Below, piece by piece: positions 35,006-44,962 of a stretch of 64,000 bases of DNA. The DNA is from Methylobacterium durans. GTDB taxonomy: Bacteria; Pseudomonadota; Alphaproteobacteria; Rhizobiales; Beijerinckiaceae. The stretch's first letter is position 1. Each line of letters begins with the position of its first letter. Position numbers and translations under genes: made by a program. The stretch covers positions 6,030,001 through 6,094,000 of the forward strand of contig NZ_CP029550.1 in NCBI RefSeq assembly GCF_003173715.1. Direction: 5' to 3'. The notes under the pieces were generated by a model. It did no database searches, was not told where the DNA came from, and saw only the letters and a list, made by a program, of their open reading frames with translations.

Positions 35006-36103
35006 ATGCCTGCGCGCGACGGACGACGGATCATGGCCCGGCGGGGAGCCCGCCGGGCGCTGCGGATGGGCGCGGGGCTCGGCCTCGCGCTCCTCGCCGC
35101 GCTGCCGATGACCCTGCTCGCGGGGAGCCCGTCGCTTGCGGGCACGCGCTGGGGGGAGGGCTACCTGCCGGACGTGGCGCTCACCGACCAGGACGGGCAG
35201 AGCCGCCGCTTCTACTCCGACGTGCTGAAAGGCCGGATCGCCGTCATCGCCTTCATCTACACGAGCTGCCGCGACATCTGCCCCGTCGTCACCGCCCGCC
35301 TCACCCAGGTCCAGGACAAGCTCGCACACGACAAGCTCGCACACGACAAGCTCGCACACGACAAGGGCGCCCAGGACAAGGGCGCGGAGGCGGCCGAGCC
35401 CGTCTTCGTGGCCATCAGCATCGATCCCCTCACCGACACCCCCGCCCGCCTCAAGGCCTACGCCGACGCCTTCGGCGCCGGGCCCGGATGGACCTTCCTC
35501 ACCGGCCAGCCCGAGGCCATCGCGCTGGTGCGCCACAAGCTCGGCGAGCGCAGCCAGAAGCTGGTCGAGCACAGCCGCACCCTGCTGCTCTACAACGACG
35601 CCACCGGCGAGTGGGCCCGCGACTCCGCCTTCGGCGACCTCACCGTGCTCGCCGCCACCATCCGCGCCATGAACCCCGCCTTCAGCGCCGGCCGCACCGG
35701 CGGGGCCGCAATCGGCGAGGCGAGCCTGGCCACCGACCTGCCCGGCCAGAGCCTGTTCCTGAAGACCTGCGCGGCCTGCCACACGATCGGCCAGGGCGCC
35801 CGCGTCGGGCCGGACCTGGCCGGCATCGGCGCCCGGCGCTCCCGCGACTGGCTCACCGCCTACATCACCGACCCGCAGCGGCTGCGCGCGGCGGGCGACG
35901 CGGCCGCCCTCGATCTCGCCCGGGCCTTCCCGTCCGTGCGCATGCCCAACCTCGCGCTCTCGGAGGCCGACGCCGCCGACGTGCTCGCCTATCTCGAGGC
36001 CCGCACCTACGCCGCCCAGGAGGCGGAGAAGGACGCCGAGAAGGACGCCGCCCGCGAGGCGAGCGCCGGGGACCACCATCACCACCATCATCACCACCAC
36101 TGA
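35006..36103 (+). CDS. SCO1-like copper chaperone fused to cytochrome c, with His9 terminus
   Basis: Exported protein of 365 residues. An N-terminal hydrophobic leader (LGLALLAALPMTLLAGSPSLA) precedes a SCO1/SenC thioredoxin fold with copper motif SCRDICPVV near residue 90 and a downstream candidate His in VEHSRTLLLYND. Between them lies an inserted run of LAHDK units. The second half is a class I cytochrome c with haem site CAACH near residue 254 and Met ligand probably in SVRMPNLAL. The protein ends in Asp followed by nine His. SCO proteins deliver copper or reduce copper-site thiols, so this fits maturation of the oxidase encoded just upstream; the cytochrome could pass electrons. GAGG precedes the ATG at 35006. 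Confidence 0.9.
   Translation: MPARDGRRIMARRGARRALRMGAGLGLALLAALPMTLLAGSPSLAGTRWGEGYLPDVALTDQDGQSRRFYSDVLKGRIAVIAFIYTSCRDICPVVTARLTQVQDKLAHDKLAHDKLAHDKGAQDKGAEAAEPVFVAISIDPLTDTPARLKAYADAFGAGPGWTFLTGQPEAIALVRHKLGERSQKLVEHSRTLLLYNDATGEWARDSAFGDLTVLAATIRAMNPAFSAGRTGGAAIGEASLATDLPGQSLFLKTCAACHTIGQGARVGPDLAGIGARRSRDWLTAYITDPQRLRAAGDAAALDLARAFPSVRMPNLALSEADAADVLAYLEARTYAAQEAEKDAEKDAAREASAGDHHHHHHHHH
35321..35380 (+). repeat. 15-base in-frame tandem repeat in the SCO domain
   Basis: The unit ctcgcacacgacaag (LAHDK) occurs three times exactly (35321-35365), followed by a diverged copy ggcgcccaggacaag (GAQDK). It lengthens a loop just after the copper-binding CxxxCP motif and adds three histidines. 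Slippage could change the copy number. Confidence 0.85.
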
Positions 36104-36138
36104 GGCGGCAGGCCCGTGCCGGGAGGGAGCGCCACGCC

Positions 36139-36744
36139 ATGACCGACCCCATCACCGCCAGCCCGGACGAGCCTCGCGCCCGCGCCGCGCGCCGCGCTGC
36201 TCGCCAAGGCTCTCGCCGCGCCGCGCGCCAAGCCGGCTTCACCCTGGTCGAGGTCATCGTCGTGCTCTCGATCATGGGCCTGATCATGAGCCTGGTCGGC
36301 CCGCGCGTGCTCGGCTACCTCACCGAGTCCAAGGCCAAGACCGCCCGCATCCAGGTCGAGACCCTGTCCAGCGCCGTCGAGCTGTTCTTCATCGACAACG
36401 GCCGCTACCCCCTCGACGGCGAGGGCCTGCAGGCCCTGGTCAGCCCGCCGGGCGGGCTCGCCTCCTGGAACGGCCCCTACCTCAAGGGCGCGGCCGTGCC
36501 CAAGGATCCCTGGGGCCGGCCCTACCTCTACGCCTCGCCCGACCGCGGCCGCAGCTTCCTGATCACCGTCACGGGCCAGGACCGCGAGGCCGACCCGCGC
36601 GCCCGCGCCCCCCGCCCCGCCGCGCCCGCCCTCACCCCCGCCATCGCCCCGACAGGCCCCGCCCTGCCCGGCGGCGGGCGCCAGGCCGACCTCTCGCGAT
36701 CCGACCTCTCGCGGTCCGACCCCTCCGGGAGGGCCGCCGAATGA
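36139..36744 (+). CDS. gspG: GspG, major pseudopilin of the type II secretion system
   Basis: Main subunit of the periplasmic pseudopilus that pushes folded substrates through the secretin. The class III prepilin site is visible: RQAGFTLVEVIVVLSIMGLI, cut after Gly with Glu at +5. Typical GspG sequences follow: PRVLGYLTESKAKTARIQVETLSSAVELFFIDNGRYP, and KDPWGRPYLYASP near the calcium-binding end (split here). The N-terminal cytosolic leader is long (about 32 residues, Arg-rich), and a 65-residue Pro/Ser-rich C-terminal extension with repeated DLSRS is not usual. The ATG is at 36139; the stop overlaps the gspL ATG. Confidence 0.92.
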   Translation: MTDPITASPDEPRARAARRAARQGSRRAARQAGFTLVEVIVVLSIMGLIMSLVGPRVLGYLTESKAKTARIQVETLSSAVELFFIDNGRYPLDGEGLQALVSPPGGLASWNGPYLKGAAVPKDPWGRPYLYASPDRGRSFLITVTGQDREADPRARAPRPAAPALTPAIAPTGPALPGGGRQADLSRSDLSRSDPSGRAAE

Positions 36745-37954
36745 CCCCCTCCGGACCCGTGCCGGGCGCCCGCCAAGCCGAACGTCAAGCCGAACGTCAC
36801 GCCGGGCGCCGGGCGCGGCTCGCCGCCCCGCTCGCGGCGCTGGCCGGCTGGTGGCGGGCCGAGCTGCAGGCGGGCCTGTCCGCCCTGCGCCCCGCCGCCG
36901 GCACCCCCGCGGCCCCGCCCCCGCCCCCTTGCGCCTGCGCCTGCGGCCCGACGCGGAGGGGCTCGGCCTCAGCCTGCGCACGCCCCGGGCCGAGCTCCAC
37001 GCCGAGCGCATCACCTGGGCCGAGTACGCCCCGGCCCGGCTCGACCGGGCCCGGGCCCGGGCGGCGGCCGCGGCCGGCGGCCGGGCGGTGCCGCTGAGCC
37101 TGGCGCTGCCGCACGCGGTCGGGCGCTCCTTGAGCCTGCCGCGGCGGGCGCTGGCGCAGGCCGAGGCGATCGTGCGGGCCGAGATCCTCCGCAAGACGCC
37201 GCTGCGGCCGGAGGACATCGCGCTGGCCTGCGCGGTGGCGCCGAACGGCCCCGAGCGGGTGCGGGTGCACTACCTCGTGGTGCCGGCCAGCCTCCTCGAC
37301 CGGACGCTGGCCCGGCTCGGGCTGGCGCGCGCCGCGATCGCCAGCCTGGAGGGTGTCGCCGGCCCGGAGGGTGGCGCCGGCCCGGAGGATGGCGCCAGCC
37401 CGGAGGACGCGGAGGCCGGCGGCCCGGTGCTGCCGTTCGGGGCGGCGCAGGCCCGGCCCGGCCCCGCGGCGGGGCGGGCCGCGCTCGGCCTCGGCGCGGC
37501 CTGCCTGGCGCTGGCGCTGACCGGCTTCTGCGGGCTGGCCGGGCGGCAGGCGGCGCTGATCGGCGCGCTCGAGGCGCAGATGGCGGCGATGGACGCGCCG
37601 GCGCGGGGCTCGGCCGAGCGGCTGCGCAGCGTCTACGGGCTGATCGGCGCGGCGGGCGAGCTGGCGCGGCTGCGGGAGGCGCCGGGCGTGGTGGCGGTGT
37701 GGGAGGAGCTGGCGCGGCTGTTGCCGGCCACGACCTACCTGACCGAGATCCAGGTGACGGGCGCCGGCGTGGAGCTGTCCGGCTACAGCGAGGCGGCGGC
37801 CGAGCTGATCGCCCGGCTGCAGGGCTCGCACCTGCTGCAGAACCCCACGCTCTCCGGCCCGATCGTGTTCGACAAGGCCCGCGCCCGCGAGCGCTTCGCC
37901 CTCCGCGCCACCTTCCGCCAGACCCGCCTCCCCGAGGAGATCCTCACACCATGA
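36741..37954 (+). CDS. gspL: GspL-like inner-membrane protein (apparent frameshift near 36920)
   Basis: Bitopic component linking the GspE ATPase to the membrane platform. The cytosolic half shows LRLRLRPDAEGLGLSLRTPRAELHA and LPHAVGRSLSLPRRALAQAEAIVRAEI; a single span follows (ALGLGAACLALALTGFCGLA, about residue 255) and then a periplasmic PilN-like domain (LPATTYLTEIQVTGAGVELSGYS). The ATG at 36741 overlaps the gspG stop; the first 55 codons are in one frame, the rest in the next. One base added in the C-runs at 36905-36935 joins them; the span is 3n+2 bases. An 18-base repeat (GPEGGA-type) occurs at 37350-37408. Confidence 0.82.
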
Positions 37955-38505
37955 GAGCCGGATCCACCCTGCGCTTCGCCGCCTTCCTCGGCTGCAACGC
38001 CCTCGCCCTCGCCCTCGTCGGCGGCCTCCTCCTGACGCCCGCCCTCGGCCTGCTCTCCGAGCAGCAGGAGGCGATCGCCCGGATGGGACCGCGGCTGGAG
38101 CAGGCCCGCTCCGCCATCGCCCGCGATGCGGCGCTCGCCGGGCAGGATCCGGCCACGCTCCGGGACGTGGCCCACCGCTTCGTCCAGGGCGAGACCGAGA
38201 GCCTGCTGCAGGCGGACCTGCTCCTGCGCCTGCGCGAGATCGCCGAGAGCCACGGCGTCAGCTTCACCTCGGTGGCGAGCCTGCCGGAGCGGGAGGCGAT
38301 GGGGCGCCGGATCGTCGGCGCCCGCATCGAGTTCCAGGCGGGCGACCAACGCGTCGCCGCGCTGCTGTCGAGCCTGGAGCGCGGGCCGGCCTTCCTGTTC
38401 ATCCGCCGCGCGCAGCTCTCCGCCGCGGGCTCCGAGGAGCTCGGCGAGGACGCGGTGCAGGCGAGCGTCGAAGTCTACGGAGTGACGGGATGGCCACGCA
38501 GCTGA
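37951..38505 (+). CDS. gspM: GspM-like inner-membrane protein
   Basis: Bitopic partner of GspL, 184 residues. One N-terminal span (FAAFLGCNALALALVGGLLLTPALGLL), a coiled linker (EQQEAIARMGPRLEQARSAIAR) and a C-terminal ferredoxin-like domain (LLLRLREIAESHGVSFTSVASLP). Family assignment rests on the position between gspL and gspD and on this layout. ATG overlaps the gspL stop by 4 bases; the next gene starts 16 bases before its stop. Confidence 0.82.
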   Translation: MRAGSTLRFAAFLGCNALALALVGGLLLTPALGLLSEQQEAIARMGPRLEQARSAIARDAALAGQDPATLRDVAHRFVQGETESLLQADLLLRLREIAESHGVSFTSVASLPEREAMGRRIVGARIEFQAGDQRVAALLSSLERGPAFLFIRRAQLSAAGSEELGEDAVQASVEVYGVTGWPRS

Positions 38506-39087
38506 GATTCCCGCTCCCCCGGGGCCCGCGCTCGCCCCGGGATCGGCGCTCTCCCTCGGGCCCGCGCTCGCCCTGCGGCCCACCCTGTCCTGGGCGCTGA
38601 TTCTGGGCTGCGGCGCGCCCGCGCTCGCGGGCTCGCTCTGGCTGGCCTGGGCCGGCCTGACGGGCCCGCTCGCCGCGAGCGGGGCCGAGGCTCCGCGCGC
38701 CGGCGCGTCGGCGCCCGCCCTGCCCGATCTGCACGCCGCGGGCGAGGCGAACCCGGCCGAGATGCTCATCGCGAAGCCCGTCTTCTCGCCGACCCGCACG
38801 CGCCCCTCCGCGAAGGCGCCGGTCCTGGTGGCTCAGGCGGTCGAGGCCCCCCTCCGCCGCCGCCCGCCGCGCCGCGACCCGTACCGAACTATACGATGGG
38901 CGGCGTGCTGATTTCCGCCTCCGGCCGGAAGGTGTTGCTCCGCAGGCACAAGGGCGACCGCGGGTGGTGGATCAGCGAGGGAAAATCAACCGCTGATGGG
39001 TGGAAAGTATTGACCGTCACCGCCGAAAACGTGAACCTGTCATGCGACGGTCAGGAAGTGCTCCTCTTCCTCCGCCCGCACAAGTGA
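38490..39087 (+). CDS. GspC/GspN-like coupling protein (two apparent frameshifts)
   Basis: Bitopic protein expected to link the inner platform to the secretin. Three frames must be joined: MATQLRFPLP (ATG 38490), then a span (LSWALILGCGAPALAGSLWL) with the GspN-type motif NPAEMLIAKPVFSPTRTRP, then PNYTMGGVLISASGRKVLLRRHK and WWISEGKSTADGWKVLTVTAENV, a small beta domain like the GspC homology region. The joins fall in the C5G4 run near 38520 and the C/G-rich run near 38850-38870. The span is 3n+1 bases, as two lost bases predict; about 199 residues result. The last third uses less GC-biased codons than its neighbours. GspC or GspN cannot be decided. Confidence 0.7.
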
Positions 39088-39110
39088 GGGGGCCGGGGGC
39101 GGGCAGTGAG

Positions 39111-41512
39111 ATGTTTCTGCCAGAACTTGTGGCGGGCCGCCATTTGCGTCGACTGAGGCGCCTTGCTCCCCGTCCGCCGGCCCGACTTCCGAACTCTCTC
39201 CTGACCCTTATCCTCAGCGGGATTGTTCTCGCGGGTCTCGCGGTCGCGCCCGCCGCGGCGGCGCCCCGGGGCGAGGTGCCGGACTGGAACGGGCGCGAGC
39301 CCGCCCCGGCCCTTCCCGACGACGGCAAGCGCCGGGCGGGCGCGAGCGCGCGCGCGCAGGATCCCACCGCCCCCGGCGCGCCCGACCGGGTCCGCGTCGG
39401 CATCGGCTCGGGCAAGTTCTACGGCGAGCCGAAGCCCGCCCGCGCGCCCGCGGAGGCCGCCTCCGGGACCCATACCCTCAACCTCGTCGATGCGAGCATC
39501 CAGGAGGCCGCGGCCGCGGTCCTCGGCGACATCGTCGGCACGAACTACACGATCGACCCGAAGCTCGAGGGCAAGGTCACGCTCCAGACCACGCATGCCG
39601 TCTCGAAGGCGGGCGCGGTGGAGCTGTTCGAGTCGGCGCTGCGCAACGTCGGCGGCGCGCTCGCCCGCAGCGGCAACATCGTGCGCGTCGTGCCGATCGA
39701 GCAGGCGACGGCGGGCGGCCGGGTCGGGATGGCCGACCGCGGCCCCGCGGGCGTCGGCAATTCCGTGAAGGTCCTGCCCCTGCGCTTCGTGGCGGCCGCC
39801 GAGATGAAGCGGCTCCTCGAGCCGATCGCCTCCTACGGGGGCGTCGTGCGGATCGACCCCTCGCGCAACGCGCTGCTCCTGTCCGGCACCGACCAGGAGA
39901 TCGCCGCGATGCGGGAGGCGGCCGCCGTCTTCGACGTGAACTACATGAAGGGCATGTCCTTCGCCCTCGTGCCGGTGCGCTCCCTCGACCCGGAGGAGGT
40001 CGTCGAGAACCTGAGCAAGGCCTTCGCCACCAGCGGCGAGGGCGCGATGAGCGGGATGGTGCAGTTCATCCCGAACAAGCGCCTGAAATCCGTGCTCGTG
40101 ATCTCGAAGCAGCCCGAGTACCTGCTCAGCGCCAAGTCCTGGATCCGCAATCTCGACGGCGTCGCCTCGGGCCGCCGCAAGGAGTTCTTCACCTACGTCC
40201 TGCGCAACCGGCAGGCGAAGGACGTGGTCGACGTCCTGAACGCGATGTTCTCCGACGAGACAGGCTCCCGCGAGGTCCGCTCCGCCCGCAGCGGCCGCAC
40301 CGGGCTCGGCGACGGGCCGGGCAACGGGGCGCCCGTCGGCAACGGCAACGGCAATGGCAGCGGGTTCGGCGGCGACGGGGGCCCGGGCGGCGGCTTCTCG
40401 GTGGGCGGAGGCTCCCAGTTCGGCGGCGGCGCCTTCGGCGGAGGCGGCATCGCGGTCGGCGGCGGCTTCGGGGCGGGGGGCACGGGCCTCACCTCCTCCG
40501 AGCGCTTCCTCGACGGGCCGCTGCCCCGGGTCGACGAGAACGGGAGCTACCGCTCGGCCGGGATCGGCGCGGGCGACAACGGCGAGCCCCGCATCAAGAT
40601 CGTCGCCGACCCCTCGCAGAACGCCCTCCTGATCCTCGCCGCCGAGAGCGATTACCGGCGGGTCGAGCGGGTGCTCGCCAATCTCGACGTGCTGCCGAAC
40701 CAAGTTCTGATCGAGGCCACCATCGCCGAGGTCCAGCTCAACGACGACCTGCGCCTCGGCGTGCGCTGGTTCTTCCAGAACCGGGGCGGCACGCGCTCGG
40801 GCACCTTCTCGGACCTCCTGAGCGGGGCGGTCGGCTCGGCCTTCCCCGGCTTCTCCTTCGTGGCCAGGGCGGCGGGGGCCAGATCACGCTGAACGCGCTG
40901 AACGACGTCACCCGCGTCGACGTCCTCGCCTCCCCGAGCCTGATGGTGCTCGACCGGCGCACCGCCGTCCTGCAGATCGGCGACCAAGTGCCGATCCAGA
41001 CCCAGTCGGCCCAGAGCATCCTGACCCCGGGCGCGCCGGTGGTGAACTCGATCGCCTACAAGGATACCGGCGTGATCCTCTCCGTGACGCCGCGGGTGAG
41101 CGAGTCCGGCCGCGTGCTCCTCGACATCGAGCAGGAGGTCTCGACGGTCCAGCGCACCACCTCCTCGAACATCGACTCGCCCTCCTTCGGCCGGCGCAAG
41201 GTGCGCACCACGGTCGTCGTCAACAACGGCGAGAGCATCACGCTCGGCGGCCTGATCCAGGACCGGACCACGATCGGGGAGACGCGGGTGCCGGTGCTCG
41301 GCGACCTGCCGATCATCGGCAACGCCTTCAAGGAGAAGCAGAACCTCGTCGAGAAGACCGAGCTCATCATCATGCTGACGCCCCGCGTCGTGCGCGACCT
41401 CAACGAGGCGGCGGCGGTCACCGACGAGTACCGCAACCGCGTCCGCAGCGTCATGCCGACCCGCGACCCCGTCCAGCGCCTGATGACGAACGTCAAGCGC
41501 AGCATCGAGTGA
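39111..41512 (+). CDS. gspD: GspD, outer-membrane secretin (apparent frameshift near 40877)
   Basis: Forms the multimeric outer-membrane gate of the type II system. Signal peptide around SLLTLILSGIVLAGLAVAPAAAA. N-domains show LNLVDASIQEAAAAVLGDIVGTNYTIDP (N0) and repeated KH-like units (VLPLRFVAAAEMKRLLEPIASYGG). A Gly-rich linker lies at about residues 395-465. The secretin core contains VLASPSLMVLD, IQIGDQVPIQ-type strands and VPVLGDLPIIGNAFKEK. The frames join in ggcgggggcc at 40872-40881: one more G gives GGGQITLNALNDVTRVDV. The span is 3n+2 bases; intact length about 800. Sequencing error is the likely cause. The start codon is ATG 39111. Confidence 0.93.
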
Positions 41513-41527
41513 GCGGGGCCAAGCGGG

Positions 41528-43270
41528 ATGGAACAGGTTCGGCCCTCGCTCCTCGGCCTCGATCCCGCCGCCCCCGCCTTCGCGGAGCGCTTCGGCGCCT
41601 TCCTGGCGCAGGAGGGCCTCCTCGACCGGGCGGCCGTCGAGCGGGCGCGCCGCGCCGCCGCCCTCTCGGGCGACCGCTTCGACGCGGTGCTGACGAAGCT
41701 CGGCCTCCTGTCGGAGCCGGCGCTCGCCGCGGGCCTCGCCCGCTTCCTCGGCCTGCCGCTCCACGTCCCGGCCGAGGGCCTCCCCGAGCGCCTGCTGCCC
41801 GACGCCCTGCCGGCCCGCTTCGTCACCGAGAACCGGGTCCTGCCCGTGCGCCTGGAGGGCGGCGCGCTGACGCTCGCGGTGGTCGACCCGTTCGACCGGC
41901 TGCCCCTCGAATCGGTCGGCCTCGTCGTCGACGCGCCCCTGCGGGTCGAGATCATCGCGCCCGCCGATTTCGAGCGCCTCGCCGCCCAGCTCTATGCCGG
42001 CCCGGAGGCGGCCGAGCCCGCCGGGGCGCTCGACGCCGACCACAGCGACACCGATCTGCAGCGCCTGCGCGACAGCGCGAGCGAGGCGCCTGTCATCCGC
42101 CTCCTCGACCAGATCATCGCGGGCGGCGTCGATGCGGGCGCCTCCGACATCTACATCGAGCCGACGCCCGGCTCCTTGCGCGTCCGCTACCGGGTCGACG
42201 GGGTGCTGCGGGTCGTGGACGAGGCGCCGGCCCGGCTCTCGCCGGCCATCGTCTCCCGCGTGAAGATCCTGGCCCGCCTCGACATCGCCGAGCGCCGCCT
42301 GCCCCAGGACGGCCGCATCAAGATCCCGGTGCGCGGCCACGAGGTCGATTTCCGCATCGCGACGATCCCGACCATCGACGGCGAGGCGGTGACGATGCGC
42401 GTCCTCGACCGCAGCCGCGTCACCCTCGATTTCGCGAGCCTCGGCTTCGACGCCGATCAGATCGAGACCATGCACCGGCTCGCGGCCGAGCCGAACGGGA
42501 TCATCCTCGTCACCGGCCCCACCGGCAGCGGCAAGACCACGACGCTCTACACGATGCTGCGGCACGTGAACCGCCCGACCGCCAAGATCTTCACCGTCGA
42601 GGACCCGATCGAGTACCAGCTCGCCGGGATCAGCCAGGTCCAGACCCAGGAGGGTATCGGCCTCGACTTCCCGGCGATCCTGCGCTCGATCCTGCGCCAC
42701 CACCCCGACATGATCATGATCGGCGAGATCCGCGACGAGGAGACGGCGCGCATCGCCGTGCAGGCCTCGCTCACCGGCCACCTCGTCTTCTCGACCCTCC
42801 ACACCAACAGCGCCGCCGAGACCATCACGCGCCTGATCGACATGGGCATCGAGCACTTCCTGCTCGGCTCGACCGTGCGGGGCATCCTGGCGCAGCGGCT
42901 CGTCCGGCGTCTCTGCCCGGCCTGCGCCGCGCCCCAACCGGACGCGGACGTGCTGGCCGTCCACCTGTCCGAACGGGTGCCCGCCGTCTCGCGGCTCGGG
43001 GGCCCGGCCCTGCGCCGGCCGGTCGGCTGCGAGGCCTGCCAGGGCACGGGATTCTCGGGCCAGCTCTCCATCGCCGAGCTGATGCCCGTCGACACCACCC
43101 TGCGCGACGCCGTGCTGCGCCGCGCCTCCGGCACCGAGATCGAGGCGCTGGCGCGGCGCTCCGGCGTCCGCTCCCTCTACGAGGACGGGATCGTCAAGGC
43201 GTGGCAGGGCCTGACCGCGGTCGAGGAGGTGCTGCGCGTCACGAGCGGGATCGAGGCCCCGCCCGCATGA
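41528..43270 (+). CDS. gspE: GspE, type II secretion ATPase
   Basis: Cytosolic hexameric ATPase that drives pseudopilus assembly; 580 residues. An N1E domain (MEQVRPSLLGLDPAAPAFAER) is followed by SDIYIEPTPGSLRVRYRVDG, Walker A GPTGSGKTTTLYTML near residue 330, Asp box FTVEDPIEYQL, Walker B MIMIGEIRDEETA and His box STLHTNSAAETITRL. The zinc motif CPAC ... CEAC typical of GspE is present near residues 462 and 500. It starts 16 bases after gspD and overlaps gspF by 4 bases. Confidence 0.96.
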   Translation: MEQVRPSLLGLDPAAPAFAERFGAFLAQEGLLDRAAVERARRAAALSGDRFDAVLTKLGLLSEPALAAGLARFLGLPLHVPAEGLPERLLPDALPARFVTENRVLPVRLEGGALTLAVVDPFDRLPLESVGLVVDAPLRVEIIAPADFERLAAQLYAGPEAAEPAGALDADHSDTDLQRLRDSASEAPVIRLLDQIIAGGVDAGASDIYIEPTPGSLRVRYRVDGVLRVVDEAPARLSPAIVSRVKILARLDIAERRLPQDGRIKIPVRGHEVDFRIATIPTIDGEAVTMRVLDRSRVTLDFASLGFDADQIETMHRLAAEPNGIILVTGPTGSGKTTTLYTMLRHVNRPTAKIFTVEDPIEYQLAGISQVQTQEGIGLDFPAILRSILRHHPDMIMIGEIRDEETARIAVQASLTGHLVFSTLHTNSAAETITRLIDMGIEHFLLGSTVRGILAQRLVRRLCPACAAPQPDADVLAVHLSERVPAVSRLGGPALRRPVGCEACQGTGFSGQLSIAELMPVDTTLRDAVLRRASGTEIEALARRSGVRSLYEDGIVKAWQGLTAVEEVLRVTSGIEAPPA

Positions 43271-44486
43271 AGTACCGCTTCGAGGCGTTCGACGGGGCGG
43301 GCAACCTCGTGGTCGGGGAGATCGAGGCCGGCAGCGCGGACGAGGCGCGCGCCCTCGTCCAGGCGCGCGGGCCGACGCCGTTCTCGGTGCGCGAGGCCGG
43401 GGCCTTCGACCTCCTGTTCAAGGACATCCGCCTGGAGATGCCGGGGGCAAGGCCGCCGACGCGGCGCTGGCCCGGCTCGCCCGCGACCTCGCCGTGCTCC
43501 TGCAGGCGGACGTGCCCCTCGACGCCGCCCTGCGCATCGCCTCGGCCACCGCCGAGGACCGGCGCATGCGCGACCTCGCCCTGCGGATGCGGGAGGGCAT
43601 CCTGCGGGGCGTCTCCCTCGGCGAGGTGATGGAGGGGATGCCGGACGCCTTCCGGCCCGATTACGTGCGCATCGTGCAGGCGGGCGACGTCAGCGCCGAT
43701 CTCGGCGCCGCCATGCAGGACCTCGCCGACCTCCTCGACCGCCGGGTCGAGATCCGCGCCCGGGTCCGCTCGGCGCTCGCCTACCCGACCCTCCTCGTCG
43801 GGCTCGCCGCCGTCTCGCTCTGGATCGTGCTCGGCCTCCTCGTGCCCGCCGTGACGCCGATCTTCCGCGAGAGCGGCCTGGAACTGCCCGGCATCCTCGC
43901 CGTCCTCGACGGGCTGCGGGAGCGGTCGGGCACGATCCTCGGGCTCGTCGCCGGCCTCCTCGGCGCCCTCGGCCTCGCCCTGATCCTCGCCCGGCGCAGC
44001 CCCGGCTTCCGGCGCCGCCTCGACTGCCTGCTCCTCGCGCTGCCGGTCACGGGGCGCATCGCGGAGACCCGCGAGGCCGCCCGCTTCACCCGCACCTTCG
44101 CGACCCTGATCAAGGCGGGCGTCGCGCCCCTCCAGGCGCTCCAGACCGCCTGCGCCCTCGTGCACAACAGCTTCACCCGGGGGCAGCTGGAGACGACGGT
44201 CACCGACGTGCGGGCGGGCTCCACGATCGGCGCGGCGATGGAGCGGGCCGGCGCCCTGCCGCTCGCCGCCCGCCACATGATCACGGTCGGCGAGGAGAGC
44301 GGGCGCCTGCGCGACATGCTCCTGCGCGCGGCCCTGATCCTGGAGCGGCAGGACCAGACCCAGACCGCGCGCCTCCTCGCCATCCTGACGCCCACCGTGA
44401 CCGTGCTCGTCTCCGGGATGATCGCGGCCGTGATCCTCTCGGTGATGAGCGCGATCCTCTCGATCAACGACCTCGCCCTGCAATGA
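43267..44486 (+). CDS. gspF: GspF, inner-membrane platform protein (apparent frameshift near 43444)
   Basis: Polytopic core of the inner-membrane assembly platform. First frame: MKYRFEAFDGAGNLVVGEIEAGSADEA and FKDIRLEMPG. Second frame: GKAADAALARLARDLAVLLQADVPLDAALR, the first T2SSF domain, ALAYPTLLVGLAAVSLWIVLG, then a second domain ETREAARFTRTFATLIKAGVAPLQAL and the end VILSVMSAILSINDLAL. The join is at a run of five G at 43442-43446. The span is 3n+2 bases; intact length about 406, normal for GspF. Sequencing error is likely. ATG overlaps the gspE stop and its stop overlaps gspH. Confidence 0.93.
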
Positions 44487-44962
44487 CGGCCCCCCGCCCC
44501 GGACGGTCGCCGGAGGCGGGCTTCAGCCTGATCGAGATCCTGGTCGCCGTCGCGATCGTGGCCGGAATCGCGCTGCTCGCCGCGCCCCTCCTGCGGCGCC
44601 CGCCGGCCGAGCTGCAGCTGCGGGCCGATCTCGGCCGGCTCGCCGCGGCCCTGCGGACCACCCGGGCGGCCGCGATGATGCGCAACGAGCCCCTCGGCCT
44701 CGTCCTCGACGTGGAGCACCGCCGCTTCGCCTCCCCGGCGGTGCCGCAGGGCGCCCTCGACCCGCGCACCGAGATCTCGCTTCAGGTCGCGGACCCGGCC
44801 GAGCGGGCGGGCTCCTCCGGCCGCATCCGCTTCTTCCCGAGCGGCCGCTCGACGGGCGGGCGGATCCGCCTGCGCCTCGGCGCCGCGGAGGGGCGGCTCG
44901 ACGTCGTGTGGGCGACGGGGCAGGTCTTCAGCGAGGTCGCGAACCGTGCCGCCGGCCGCTGA
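44483..44962 (+). CDS. gspH: GspH, minor pseudopilin
   Basis: Protein of 159 residues with prepilin site EAGFSLIEILVAVAIVAGIALL (Glu at +5), then a long helix and a small beta domain (SSGRIRFFPSGRSTGGRIRL). GspH caps or initiates the pseudopilus with GspI, J and K. ATG overlaps the gspF stop by 4 bases; the gspI start lies inside its 3' end. Confidence 0.88.
   Translation: MTAPRPGRSPEAGFSLIEILVAVAIVAGIALLAAPLLRRPPAELQLRADLGRLAAALRTTRAAAMMRNEPLGLVLDVEHRRFASPAVPQGALDPRTEISLQVADPAERAGSSGRIRFFPSGRSTGGRIRLRLGAAEGRLDVVWATGQVFSEVANRAAGR

Noticed and set aside
38896..39087. Independent 63-residue protein between gspM and gspD
   Set aside because: Its sequence is the C-terminal beta domain expected for a GspC/GspN-like protein, and the upstream frames supply the missing anchor if two bases are restored.
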